Shown in pieces: positions 1 to 9,533 of a DNA stretch of 64,000 nt. This DNA is from an uncultured Paracoccaceae bacterium (GTDB lineage Bacteria > Pseudomonadota > Alphaproteobacteria > Rhodobacterales > Rhodobacteraceae). Made by a program: the position numbers and the translations under genes. Location of the stretch: positions 620,001 through 684,000 of the forward strand of contig CANKZJ010000001.1 of NCBI GenBank assembly GCA_947488605.1, in the 5' to 3' direction. A model generated the notes under the pieces. The model ran no database searches. It had not been told where the DNA came from and worked only from the letters and a program-made list of their open reading frames with translations. Numbering within the stretch: position 1 is the first letter of the stretch; every line of letters starts with the position of its first letter.

Positions 1-2741
1 AGCGCCGCAACCAAAAAGTCGTCGAACGCGCCCCTGCCCCGTATCTGAGCGGTACGCAGCGCGAGCAGTTGTGCAACTTGGGCAAGAAAATCTGCCAGCA
101 TGTGAACTATGAATGCGCCGGTACTGTCGAGTTTCTTATGGATATGGACAATGGTGAATTCTACTTCATCGAAGTGAACCCCCGTGTGCAGGTCGAACAC
201 ACGGTCACCGAAGAGGTCACCGGCATCGATATCGTCCGTGCCCAAATCCTGATCGCGGAAGGCAAATCACTGGTCGAGGCGACAGGCTGTGCCAGCCAAT
301 ATGACGTCAAACTTGATGGACATGCCTTGCAATGCCGGGTCACGACCGAGGATCCGCAAAACAACTTTATCCCGGACTATGGCCGTATCCAGATGTACCG
401 CTCGGCTACTGGCCCAGGCATCCGCCTTGATGGTGGCACGGCATATTCGGGTGCAGTGATCACGCGCTACTATGACAGCCTGTTGACCAAAGTCACCGCG
501 CGTGCGCCCACACCGGAAATGGCGATTGCCCGGATGGATCGCGCCTTGCGCGAATTCCGTATTCGCGGCGTTTCGACAAACATCGCCTTCGTGGAAAACC
601 TGCTCAAGCATCCAACTTTCTTGAACAACGAATACCACACGAAATTCATTGACGAGACACCGGACCTCTTCAAGTTTTCCAAGCGTCGTGACCGTGCGAC
701 CAAGATCCTCACCTATATCGCTGATATCACCGTCAACGGACACCCCGAGACCGCAGGTCGCCCGCGCCCCGCGGCAGATGTGAAACCGCCGCGCCCGCCG
801 GTCAAACCGACAACAGATGTGACACCCGGTACCCGTAATATTCTGGATCAATTCGGACCCGAAGCCGTGGCCGACTGGATGCGCGACCAAAAGCAGCTGT
901 TGATCACCGACACGACAATGCGCGACGGGCACCAATCCCTGCTTGCCACGCGTATGCGGTCGATTGACATGATCAATGCCGCCCCCGCCTATGCCGCCAA
1001 TATGCATCAGCTTTTCAGCGTCGAATGCTGGGGTGGTGCGACCTTCGATGTAGCGTACCGCTTTTTGCAGGAATGCCCGTGGCAACGCCTGCGCGACATT
1101 CGCGCGGTGATGCCAAACATCATGACGCAAATGTTGCTGCGCGCCTCAAATGGCGTTGGCTACACCAATTACCCCGACAACGTTGTGCAAAGCTTTGTAG
1201 CTCAAGCAGCGACATCAGGTGTCGATGTGTTCCGCGTCTTCGACAGCCTAAACTGGGTTGAAAACATGCGTGTCGCGATGGACGCGGTGATTAAGGCTGA
1301 AAAAGTCTGCGAAGGCACGATCTGCTACACGGGCGATTTGATGGACCCGAACCGGTCCAAATATGATCTGAAATACTACGTCGGCATGGCCAATGAGTTA
1401 GAGGCCGCTGGCGCACATGTGTTGGGCCTCAAAGACATGGCAGGCCTGATGAAACCGGCAGCCGCGACAGCCCTAGTCAAGGCGCTGAAAGAAGAAACAA
1501 GTCTGCCGATCCATTTCCACACCCACGACACATCCGGTGCCGCGATTGCAACCGTGCTTGCGGCCTCGGCCGCTGGTGTGGACTGTGTGGATGCGGCAAT
1601 GGATGCATTGTCTGGAAACACATCGCAACCGACGCTGGGATCAATCGTCGAATCCTTGCGTGGCGACGAACGCGACACCGGCCTTGATATCAAAGCAATC
1701 CGCGAGATCAGCAACTATTTCGAACAGGTGCGCGCCCATTACGCAGCGTTTGAAAGCGGGCTGCAGGCCCCCGCATCCGAAGTCTATCTTCACGAAATGC
1801 CCGGCGGGCAATTCACAAACCTCAAGGCGCAGGCACGATCGCTGGGGTTGGAAGAGCGTTGGCATGAAGTGGCCCAAACCTATGCGGATGTAAATGCGAT
1901 GTTCGGCGATATCGTGAAGGTCACGCCATCGTCCAAGGTCGTTGGTGACATGGCGCTGATGATGGTCAGCCAAAACTTGACCCGCGCGCAGGTCGAAGAC
2001 CCCAAAGTCGACGTGGTCTTTCCCGACAGTGTGATCGAGATGTTGCACGGCAATCTGGGGCAACCCCCCGGCGGTTGGCCCAAGGAAATTCAGAAGAAAA
2101 TCCTCAAAGGTGATAAGCCAATCACAGACCGGCCCGGTGCGCTGTTAGAACCCGTTGACCTTGAGGCGACACGCGCTGATCTATCGGCACAGCTTGAAGG
2201 TAAGCCGGTCGATGATGAGGATCTCAACGGCTACTTGATGTATCCCAAGGTGTTCCTAGATTACGCAGGCCGCCACAGGACCTACGGCCCTGTGCGCACG
2301 TTGCCGACGCGCACTTTCTTTTACGGGATGGAGCCTGGTGAAGAGATCGTTGCCGAGATTGACCCCGGCAAGACGCTGGAAATCCGCATGCAGGCCGTTG
2401 CCGAAATGAACGAAGATGGCGAGGTGAAGGTGTTTTTCGAGCTCAACGGGCAACCACGGACCATCCGGGTCATGAACCGCCTCGCCGCTTCAGAAAAAAT
2501 CTTGCGGCCGAAAGCTGAGGACGGGAATGCAAACCATATCGGTGCGCCAATGCCGGGGGTCGTGGCAACTGTCGCGGCGGTTGCTGGCAAGGCGGTCAAA
2601 GAAGGTGATCTGCTGCTGACCATCGAAGCAATGAAAATGGAGACAGGTATTCATGCCGAACGCGACGCAGTGATCAAAACGGTACATGTGCAGGCAGGCG
2701 GTCAGATCGACGCAAAAGACCTCTTGATTGAATTTGAATGA
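1..2741 (+). CDS. pyc: pyruvate carboxylase, 5'-truncated by window start (biotin carboxylase C-terminal part, carboxyltransferase, biotinyl domain)
   Basis: Frame is open from base 3 (RRNQKVVERAPAPYLS...); biotin carboxylase motif FIEVNPRVQVEHTVTE, carboxyltransferase DTTMRDGHQSLLATRMR, biotin attachment EAMKMET near C-terminus. Confidence 0.97.
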   Translation, partial: RRNQKVVERAPAPYLSGTQREQLCNLGKKICQHVNYECAGTVEFLMDMDNGEFYFIEVNPRVQVEHTVTEEVTGIDIVRAQILIAEGKSLVEATGCASQYDVKLDGHALQCRVTTEDPQNNFIPDYGRIQMYRSATGPGIRLDGGTAYSGAVITRYYDSLLTKVTARAPTPEMAIARMDRALREFRIRGVSTNIAFVENLLKHPTFLNNEYHTKFIDETPDLFKFSKRRDRATKILTYIADITVNGHPETAGRPRPAADVKPPRPPVKPTTDVTPGTRNILDQFGPEAVADWMRDQKQLLITDTTMRDGHQSLLATRMRSIDMINAAPAYAANMHQLFSVECWGGATFDVAYRFLQECPWQRLRDIRAVMPNIMTQMLLRASNGVGYTNYPDNVVQSFVAQAATSGVDVFRVFDSLNWVENMRVAMDAVIKAEKVCEGTICYTGDLMDPNRSKYDLKYYVGMANELEAAGAHVLGLKDMAGLMKPAAATALVKALKEETSLPIHFHTHDTSGAAIATVLAASAAGVDCVDAAMDALSGNTSQPTLGSIVESLRGDERDTGLDIKAIREISNYFEQVRAHYAAFESGLQAPASEVYLHEMPGGQFTNLKAQARSLGLEERWHEVAQTYADVNAMFGDIVKVTPSSKVVGDMALMMVSQNLTRAQVEDPKVDVVFPDSVIEMLHGNLGQPPGGWPKEIQKKILKGDKPITDRPGALLEPVDLEATRADLSAQLEGKPVDDEDLNGYLMYPKVFLDYAGRHRTYGPVRTLPTRTFFYGMEPGEEIVAEIDPGKTLEIRMQAVAEMNEDGEVKVFFELNGQPRTIRVMNRLAASEKILRPKAEDGNANHIGAPMPGVVATVAAVAGKAVKEGDLLLTIEAMKMETGIHAERDAVIKTVHVQAGGQIDAKDLLIEFE

Positions 2742-3124
2742 CGCTCGTTGTCACGCCAATCTATGCGATCTTGTTGACGCTGCTGTTTCTAGTGTTGGCT
2801 GCACGGGTCATCATCGAACGACGCAGCAATAAATTTGCCTATGGCAATAATGACAGCAACCGCATCGAAGCTAAAATCAGGGCCCATGCGAATTGGGCGG
2901 AATACACCCCAATTGCCCTGCTGTTGCTACTTATGGCCGAGCTGCAGGGTACTGCTGCGCTCTGGCTCCATCTAACCGGGATCATCTTGCTAATTGGCCG
3001 CGTCGCTCATGGTTATGGCATGTCGGTAAAACCGAAGGACTTTCGATTTCGGTTCTACGGCATGATGCTCACCGTCACCGCGATACCACTTGCGATGATC
3101 CTCAATCTGGTGGCTCTTTTGTGA
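2738..3124 (+). CDS. MAPEG family membrane protein
   Basis: 128 aa, about 4 hydrophobic segments, RIEAKIRAHANWAEYTPIALLLL motif; ATGA overlap with pyc stop. Confidence 0.8.
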   Translation: MTLVVTPIYAILLTLLFLVLAARVIIERRSNKFAYGNNDSNRIEAKIRAHANWAEYTPIALLLLLMAELQGTAALWLHLTGIILLIGRVAHGYGMSVKPKDFRFRFYGMMLTVTAIPLAMILNLVALL

Positions 3125-3510
3125 CCCAGCATTTGGCCCTGATGTCGCTATTGGTGCCCGACTATGACGCTGGGATTGCCTTCTTTACGGACGTTATGGG
3201 GTTCACCCTGCTAGAGGACACCGATTTGGGTGACGGCAAGAGATGGGTGCGGGTTGGTCCAAAAGGGGCGCAGACCGCGTTCTTGCTGGCCAAAGCAGTG
3301 GGTGACGCGCAAATCGCCGCGATCGGAAACCAAGGCGGCGGACGCGTCTGGCTATTTTTGCAAACCGATGATTTCGACCGTGATTACATGCGCATGCAAA
3401 ATAACGGCGTCGCATTTGATGACGCCCCACGCGATGAGCCTTACGGAAGAGTGGCGGTCTTTAGTGATCCCTTCGGCAACAGGTGGGATCTGATCCAGTT
3501 CAAGGGGTAG
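3121..3510 (+). CDS. VOC (glyoxalase/bleomycin resistance) family protein
   Basis: GTG start at 3121 inside the longer ORF 2893..3510; LVPDYDAGIAFFTDVMGFTLLEDTDLG...FSDPFGNRWDLIQ. Confidence 0.85.
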   Translation: MTQHLALMSLLVPDYDAGIAFFTDVMGFTLLEDTDLGDGKRWVRVGPKGAQTAFLLAKAVGDAQIAAIGNQGGGRVWLFLQTDDFDRDYMRMQNNGVAFDDAPRDEPYGRVAVFSDPFGNRWDLIQFKG

Positions 3511-3514
3511 TTCA

Positions 3515-4327
3515 TTGCAAAAAATCATCATCTTCAGTGATTTACATATCTGCGCACCAGGCGAGCGTATCATCGGCCTGGACCCCTCGGCGCGGTTTGA
3601 GATGGTTCTGGAGAGTGCTTTGAAAGATCATCCTGACGCAGCTGCGATCATTCTTCTTGGGGATCTGACACATCATGGTCACCCGGACGAATATCGCGAA
3701 CTGCACCGGATCATCGCGAATGTTCGCACCCCGATCATTCCAATGATGGGCAATCATGACGAACGTGATGCCTTTCTTGGGCAATTTCCCGATGCACCGC
3801 GCATGACGACAGGGCATCTGCAGCACCATTTTGATGTTGAAAACCACCGCGTCATCACGCTCGATTCCCTTGATGGGCCACCCTACCGTGTCGGGCATCA
3901 TGTGGGGCGTCTATGCCCTGAAAGATTAGCCTTTTTGGAAGATGCACTTGCGACCCGCGACGGCAGGCATGCGACCGTGTGTATTCACCATCCCCCATTT
4001 GATACGGGGATTCTTGGGATGGATGTCATCAAGCTCGAAAATGGTGATGAATTGCTCGACCTGCTTGCCAAACACGGAAACCTTCATCTGATCTGCGGTC
4101 ATGTCCACCGCACGATCAACGGTCAAACATGCGGTGTGCCTTGGACTGTCTTCAAAAGTCCTTGCCATCAGGGCTTGATTGACCTCGCAACCCCAAACTC
4201 GCATCTTTCAACCGATGAGGCCGGCGCTTATGGGCTTGCCTTGCTTTGTGATGAAGGTGTGATCATCCACCATCAAGACGTCGGCACAGCTGCGCGCGTC
4301 TTCGGTGACTATGGTTCGGAAGACTAA
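3515..4327 (+). CDS. metallophosphoesterase (CpdA-like 3',5'-cyclic nucleotide phosphodiesterase family)
   Basis: FSDLHIC, LLGDLTHHG, MGNHDERD, CGHVHR metallophosphoesterase motifs. Confidence 0.87.
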   Translation: MQKIIIFSDLHICAPGERIIGLDPSARFEMVLESALKDHPDAAAIILLGDLTHHGHPDEYRELHRIIANVRTPIIPMMGNHDERDAFLGQFPDAPRMTTGHLQHHFDVENHRVITLDSLDGPPYRVGHHVGRLCPERLAFLEDALATRDGRHATVCIHHPPFDTGILGMDVIKLENGDELLDLLAKHGNLHLICGHVHRTINGQTCGVPWTVFKSPCHQGLIDLATPNSHLSTDEAGAYGLALLCDEGVIIHHQDVGTAARVFGDYGSED

Positions 4328-4422
4328 GCACGCCCCGCCCAGAATAGAAAAACTAAGGTTTCATGTGATTTTGGTCTTGCAGATTAGTGAGACTCTTTAT
4401 AGATCAGCCCAACGAAACGGAT

Positions 4423-4497
4423 GCGGGCGTAGCTCAGGGGTAGAGCATAACCTTGCCAAGGTTAGGGTCGAGAGTTCGAATCTCTTCGCCCGCTCCA
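4423..4497 (+). tRNA. tRNA-Gly (anticodon GCC)
   Basis: Acceptor stem GCGGGCG/CGCCCGC, anticodon stem TAACC/GGTTA with loop TTGCCAA, T-arm GAGAGTTCGAATCTC, encoded CCA. Confidence 0.96.
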
Positions 4498-4509
4498 TTT
4501 CGAAGACCA

Positions 4510-4537
4510 AAAGGGCCGCAGTTCGCTGCGGCCCTTT
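4510..4537. terminator. Rho-independent-like terminator after tRNA-Gly
   Basis: 12-bp perfect stem AAAGGGCCGCAG/CTGCGGCCCTTT with TTCG tetraloop. Confidence 0.75.
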
Positions 4538-4569
4538 GGCGTTTGTGGAACAAACAAACAGTTTACTCG

Positions 4570-5268
4570 TTAACGCGCCTCAGCAGCGACCATTTGCTCT
4601 GCGCGCATAAGATGCGGCAAAGGGTTGTTTCGAAACAGCGCTGCGACCTCTGACATCACGACGTCTTCGACCCTTTCGAGAGTAATTTGTTGGTCGAAAC
4701 CAGCGATTTCAGCCATTTCAGGGGCGGCAATGGCAACATCGGCGTAACAGGGTGCGCCGCTTTCAGTATCGTCTTCTGGGGGCATCAGATCTGACGCCGC
4801 AAGGATGAGCCTATCCGCGTTGAATGCATGTTCTTCCCCAACAAGTTCATCACCTTGTTCAGCCAAATCATCTGCTACGTTTTGTGCCACCCGTGCTTTT
4901 GTGACGTCCAATGCGCTCACAGATGACAAAGCCAGTTTGCTAATCAGTTCAGCGGACGACTCCGCACCCACAACCCCATAAAGGCTTGGGATTAAATCAA
5001 AGAGATCATCCGTTTCCTCTGCTGTCCGGTCCGACAGCAAAATGGTGCTCAGATAAGGGTTTTTCCGCTCACCTGATAGCCCAATGGCGTGGGTCAACTG
5101 CCCCTCAAACCGTTCGTCCATGACAAGCAGGTCAATCGCGTCGATGCGAATAAGTGCATGCGCGACGGCCAGCGTATCGACCGACAGAATTTGAAATCCT
5201 TTGTCGATCAAGGCACGTGCAGTTGCGACACCAGCATCGGCGTCATTTCGTAGAATGAGGGCTTTCAT
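4570..5268 (-). CDS. response-regulator receiver-like protein, orphan
   Basis: Start set at MKALILRND preceded by CAGGAGAATCCG; IDLLVMDERF resembles a receiver phospho-acceptor region. Confidence 0.55.
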   Translation of the reverse strand: MKALILRNDADAGVATARALIDKGFQILSVDTLAVAHALIRIDAIDLLVMDERFEGQLTHAIGLSGERKNPYLSTILLSDRTAEETDDLFDLIPSLYGVVGAESSAELISKLALSSVSALDVTKARVAQNVADDLAEQGDELVGEEHAFNADRLILAASDLMPPEDDTESGAPCYADVAIAAPEMAEIAGFDQQITLERVEDVVMSEVAALFRNNPLPHLMRAEQMVAAEAR

Positions 5269-5414
5269 CGGATTCTCCTGATAAATGGCAGCTGGGGTCA
5301 TCATAAGAATCGAACCCTTAAATTTTGCTGAAAAGTCATAGATGTTTTTCGCAGGCTTGGCCCCTGCCCCACTTTCATTCTATAGAGCAGTTGTAGAACA
5401 AAGGACGCGAGCAG

Positions 5415-6002
5415 ATGCGGACAGCAACGATCACACGGCAAACGGCCGAGACGGACATTACCGTCACCATCAACCTTGATGGCGCTGGTACCTATGACAA
5501 TCAGACCGGTGTTGGGTTCTTCGACCACATGCTGGATCAGTTGTCGCGCCACGCCTTGATCGACATGACTGTGCGTGCCTCTGGCGATCTGCACATTGAC
5601 GATCACCACACGGTTGAGGATGTGGGCATTGCCCTTGGGCAGGCACTGACCGAGGCGCTGGGTGACAAACGCGGTATCCGCCGATACGGCAGCTGCCACC
5701 TTGCAATGGATGACGCGCAGGTACGTTGTGCGCTGGACCTTTCCGCGCGCCCCTACTTGATCTGCAACCTTGATCTGCCTTTTGGCAAGATCGGCACGTT
5801 TGATACCGAACTGGTGCGCGAATTCTTTCAGGCACTGAGCACGCATGGTGGCATTACGCTGCACATTGATAAGCTGCACGGGTTCAACGCCCACCACATT
5901 GCCGAGGCCGCGTTCAAAGCTGTCGCACGTGCGTTGCGCGAAGCGGTCGAGACCGATCCGCGCAAAGCAGACGCGATCCCATCTACCAAAGGCAGCCTAT
6001 GA
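5415..6002 (+). CDS. hisB: imidazoleglycerol-phosphate dehydratase
   Basis: [50 protein letters not shown]. Confidence 0.97.
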   Translation: MRTATITRQTAETDITVTINLDGAGTYDNQTGVGFFDHMLDQLSRHALIDMTVRASGDLHIDDHHTVEDVGIALGQALTEALGDKRGIRRYGSCHLAMDDAQVRCALDLSARPYLICNLDLPFGKIGTFDTELVREFFQALSTHGGITLHIDKLHGFNAHHIAEAAFKAVARALREAVETDPRKADAIPSTKGSL

Positions 6003-6637
6003 CCACCGTCCTTGTCGATTACGACAGCGGCAACCTGCATTCTGCCCAAAAGGCCTTTGAACGCATGGTCGCCGAGGTCGGATCGGGGCCGATCATCGTA
6101 ACGTCCGATCCCGACGTGGTGGCCAAGGCCGACCGGATCGTGCTGCCCGGCGACGGCGCTTTCCCGCATTGCCGGGCGGAACTTTCTGCGCGCAGCGGTC
6201 TCGCCGAGGCAATCGTTGAGGCCGTTGCAACCCGTGCCCGGCCTTTCTTTGGTATTTGCGTCGGTATGCAAATGATGGCGACGACCGGACACGAGTATGA
6301 AGAAACCCCAGGATTTGATTGGGTTGCTGGGGATATTCGCAAGATCTCTCCAGCGGATCCCGCGCTTAAAGTTCCGCACATGGGTTGGAATAATCTGGTG
6401 GTGGACCAGCCCCACCCGGTTCTCGACGGCATTGCATCAGGGGATCATGCTTATTTCGTGCACTCATACGCAATGGATGTAGCCAACCCCAAAGAACGGT
6501 TGGCGCATGTAGATTATGCGGGCGACGTGACGGCGATCATCGGGCGTGACACGATGATCGGCACGCAGTTTCACCCCGAGAAAAGCCAAGAAGCGGGTTT
6601 GCGCATGATCGGCAACTTTTTGCGGTGGGCGCCCTAG
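5999..6637 (+). CDS. hisH: imidazole glycerol phosphate synthase subunit HisH
   Basis: [26 protein letters not shown] glutaminase nucleophile, [10 protein letters not shown]; overlaps hisB stop. Confidence 0.96.
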   Translation: MTTVLVDYDSGNLHSAQKAFERMVAEVGSGPIIVTSDPDVVAKADRIVLPGDGAFPHCRAELSARSGLAEAIVEAVATRARPFFGICVGMQMMATTGHEYEETPGFDWVAGDIRKISPADPALKVPHMGWNNLVVDQPHPVLDGIASGDHAYFVHSYAMDVANPKERLAHVDYAGDVTAIIGRDTMIGTQFHPEKSQEAGLRMIGNFLRWAP

Positions 6638-6733
6638 CGCGCCCATTTGTGATATTGAATAGCGACACTGCAGGAACAACAGTGGCACTCATCAGCCCAG
6701 TCCAAAGGGAGCCTTACCCTGCAACAGAGAGTA

Positions 6734-7213
6734 TTGCATATGTTGAACCGCCGCTATTTCTTGATCATGGCCACGGCCGGCTTGGCCGCATGTGGGCGTC
6801 GTCGCGACAGCCCTAGCACAAGCCGTGCTGCTGATATTCCACTCTACCCCAATGAGACCCCGGAATTGCGCCGGTTGATCAACAAATATGCCGATGTGCA
6901 TAATATCCCGGTGACGTTGTTGCACCGGGTAATTATTCGCGAGAGCACGCATCGGCCAGGCGCTCGTAACGGGCCATACTACGGCTTGATGCAGATCCTA
7001 CCCGAAACGGCGCGCACCATGGGATATCGCGGATCACCCGACGGCCTGCTGGATGCAGAAACCAACCTGATCTACGCCGGGCGGTATCTGCGTGGAGCAT
7101 GGTTGGTGTCAGATGGCGACGAGCAAACGGCAGTGAACTGGTACGCGCGCGGCTACTACTTTGAGGCGAAACGACGCGGGATGCTGGTAGAGACTGGGCT
7201 AAGGTCGGGGTGA
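6734..7213 (+). CDS. lytic transglycosylase SLT-domain lipoprotein
   Basis: Lipobox-like LAAC; ESTHRPGARNGPYYGLMQILPETARTMG SLT motif. Confidence 0.85.
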   Translation: MHMLNRRYFLIMATAGLAACGRRRDSPSTSRAADIPLYPNETPELRRLINKYADVHNIPVTLLHRVIIRESTHRPGARNGPYYGLMQILPETARTMGYRGSPDGLLDAETNLIYAGRYLRGAWLVSDGDEQTAVNWYARGYYFEAKRRGMLVETGLRSG

Positions 7214-7327
7214 ATTGAAGCGCGCGGAATAACGGCTATGCGGGACTTTTGAGATATTCGTTTTTGCCCCTTCGCTGACGCCGCATCAGCGCGCATCTGC
7301 ATCGCGGTCACCCCTGCGATACCGCGT

Positions 7328-9010
7328 ATGTCTCTGAAGCAGTCTTTGAAAACGGCGATTGAGGGTTCAACCGATCGCCGCAATAACCTACGTGAACTTG
7401 CGGCGGGAGACCTGATCAACCACGAAATTGACATAATGGCGCGGTACGTGGCGCGGCATAGGGGAAACGGTTTAAAGCCGTCGCTCAAAAAACAGGTTCA
7501 TTGCCACAGGACAGCCCGGATGCGCATGATAATTGCTTTCATTTCTTTGGGCACGACACTCTATTTTTGCGGGCGTATGTTTTACCTTAAAGAGATAGCC
7601 AAAGTGCCGCTAACGGTCGATATGCTTTGGCTTGTGGTGTGGGCGGCCGTATCCTGCTTAATCTTCTTGGGTTTCGCGGACAGCCTTCCTGGCAAGACTA
7701 GGCGTGCCTCACAAACGTCAAACACTCGGTCCCGACGCGACATTCCTCCTGTCCCCACGAAACGAAAATCAAAGTTCGATGGCATCTCACATATGACGCC
7801 TTTGACGACCGCGGCACCAGATGTTGATGCAATTCTGGCCGAGCTCGAAGCCATGAACGGGGAGGCAGATCGCCCAGCATACCTTCCTGCATGGGCCATC
7901 TTGCTGCGTGACCCCTTTGTCAAAGATCAACAGGCGACATCATGGTTTGGCGGTCGGCCAAAGGTGCCAGATGGTTTTGAATGGCCAAGTGATAGCGCGC
8001 ATGGGCCACTACATTTTGTTGCGCAATTTGACCTTGCAACGATCATTGCCGAGCCGCAGACAGGTCAACGTCCGGCATCATTACCGGAATCGGGGGCCAT
8101 TCTGTTCTTCGTCGGCATGCCAGACTCAGAAACGGAGCAGGCAACACGCATTCTTACAGCGACAGACATGGCAGATGCGCAAGAGATGCCTGAACCTTAC
8201 GACATTGGATCACTGCATGATATTGGGTTCTGGATTGATCCCCCGGTGTTTCCCAAATGGCCCTTGGACCTTCAACCCTATCTTGATGATGGGAAAACTG
8301 CGCCGCAAATTTCGCCGAAACCCTCCAAAGACCCCGCCGACTGGATCACAAATTGGGGGCTTGCCGCATACGACGCAGAGCTCGCAATCAAGGCTGTCGA
8401 AGATGATGCGATACGTTGCGTATCGATTTTTAACTCGGTCGAGCGGAATGCAATGAAGCAAGCAGGGCTCAGCCTCAACGATCAGCAAGCCAAGCACCGC
8501 AGTACAATGGCGCAAGAACGGCCTGCGCTGTTGGAGGCGCTCAAACAGTTTCGTGCTATTGCGGGCAGTCAGGATCCTTGTACACCTATCGATCCCGTGA
8601 CGCGCGACGATATTTGGAAACTTCGGAATGCCGTTGCTGCCAAACTGGACAGCTTCGCAGTAAGATACGCGCTGAAAGCGAACCCAGCATCCGTTTATAA
8701 GTCCTTACGTCGGAAATATATGCACCGCGTCGACCGCAAAGACTACGCCAAAGTCCCCGAAGAGTATCGTGCGTTTCTGGGCGCACAGATTAGTGCATGG
8801 CATAATCATCGTCTTTTTGGCCGCGCACTCCCGCCTGTTACGGACTTCCCTGATTTGCGCGGCCTTGATTGCCTTGTGTCGTTTGAAGCCCAAGACTTGA
8901 TGGCGACTGAGACGGAACATGAAAACGGCTTTTCCATCTGGGCCGCACGGACACAAATGGCGCAGGGTGCATATGCGAATGGAACATATGTGCCGCATGT
9001 AAGTGTCTGA
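7328..9010 (+). CDS. DUF1963/YwqG-like protein with N-terminal membrane segments
   Basis: Two hydrophobic stretches then FGGRPKVPDGFEWPSDSAHGPLHFVAQFDL and GAILFFVGM typical of YwqG-like proteins; exact start uncertain. Confidence 0.6.
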   Translation: MSLKQSLKTAIEGSTDRRNNLRELAAGDLINHEIDIMARYVARHRGNGLKPSLKKQVHCHRTARMRMIIAFISLGTTLYFCGRMFYLKEIAKVPLTVDMLWLVVWAAVSCLIFLGFADSLPGKTRRASQTSNTRSRRDIPPVPTKRKSKFDGISHMTPLTTAAPDVDAILAELEAMNGEADRPAYLPAWAILLRDPFVKDQQATSWFGGRPKVPDGFEWPSDSAHGPLHFVAQFDLATIIAEPQTGQRPASLPESGAILFFVGMPDSETEQATRILTATDMADAQEMPEPYDIGSLHDIGFWIDPPVFPKWPLDLQPYLDDGKTAPQISPKPSKDPADWITNWGLAAYDAELAIKAVEDDAIRCVSIFNSVERNAMKQAGLSLNDQQAKHRSTMAQERPALLEALKQFRAIAGSQDPCTPIDPVTRDDIWKLRNAVAAKLDSFAVRYALKANPASVYKSLRRKYMHRVDRKDYAKVPEEYRAFLGAQISAWHNHRLFGRALPPVTDFPDLRGLDCLVSFEAQDLMATETEHENGFSIWAARTQMAQGAYANGTYVPHVSV

Positions 9011-9258
9011 GCGCATTCATGGGGCGGGCACGATTGGCCTCGCAGCGTAGTGACTGAATGACTGGTTTTTCCGCCGCATGGCGGCACCAACGATCATGCG
9101 ACTGCCGCATTTTCAACGCTGCGTCCTCGCGCGGCGAAAAAATCGAAGGTTCAACTTGGGTTTAATACGGACGATGATGATTTCTGGCACCAAGGATGAC
9201 AACGCTAGCACGACCACGTGCCGACTGTTTCTGCGCTATGCCGGAATTGTAGCTTTAG

Positions 9259-9487
9259 TTTGCGGACATTGAAATTGCGCCTACACTAAGTTTCCCAAAC
9301 GAAGGAATGGAACTTGCGGATACCGCTGGCTTGAATATGAACGACCTCCTGAGTGTATTGAGGTCTGGGGGGTGACCGTCTTCTTGCAACTGATTTTGAC
9401 AGCAGCGGTTTCGAACAGCTTCTACTAAATGTTGAAATCGGTCACGTTGCACCCCGCAAAGACAACAAAATTGAGTTCTTTTCCTGA
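9259..9487 (+). pseudogene. possible remnant of NAD-binding 3-hydroxyisobutyrate/beta-hydroxyacid dehydrogenase C-terminal region
   Basis: Two frames joined near 9373: ...NEGMELADTAGLNMNDLLSVLRSGG / DRLLATDFDSSGFEQLLLNVEIGHVAPRKDN, which reads like the HIBADH C-terminal domain pattern. Confidence 0.35.
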
Positions 9488-9533
9488 TAGCTATAGCAGT
9501 ATGTGACAGCAACTTGGGCTGGAGAGAAAGCTG

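Noticed and set aside
267-1130. 287-aa minus-strand ORF inside pyc
   Set aside because: Antisense shadow of a strongly supported CDS; composition is low-quality (Cys/Arg/His-rich) and no RBS or family motif.
4423-4497. tRNA-Gly as a genomic-island attachment site
   Set aside because: No integrase nearby and I could not find a duplicated 3' tRNA end in the window.
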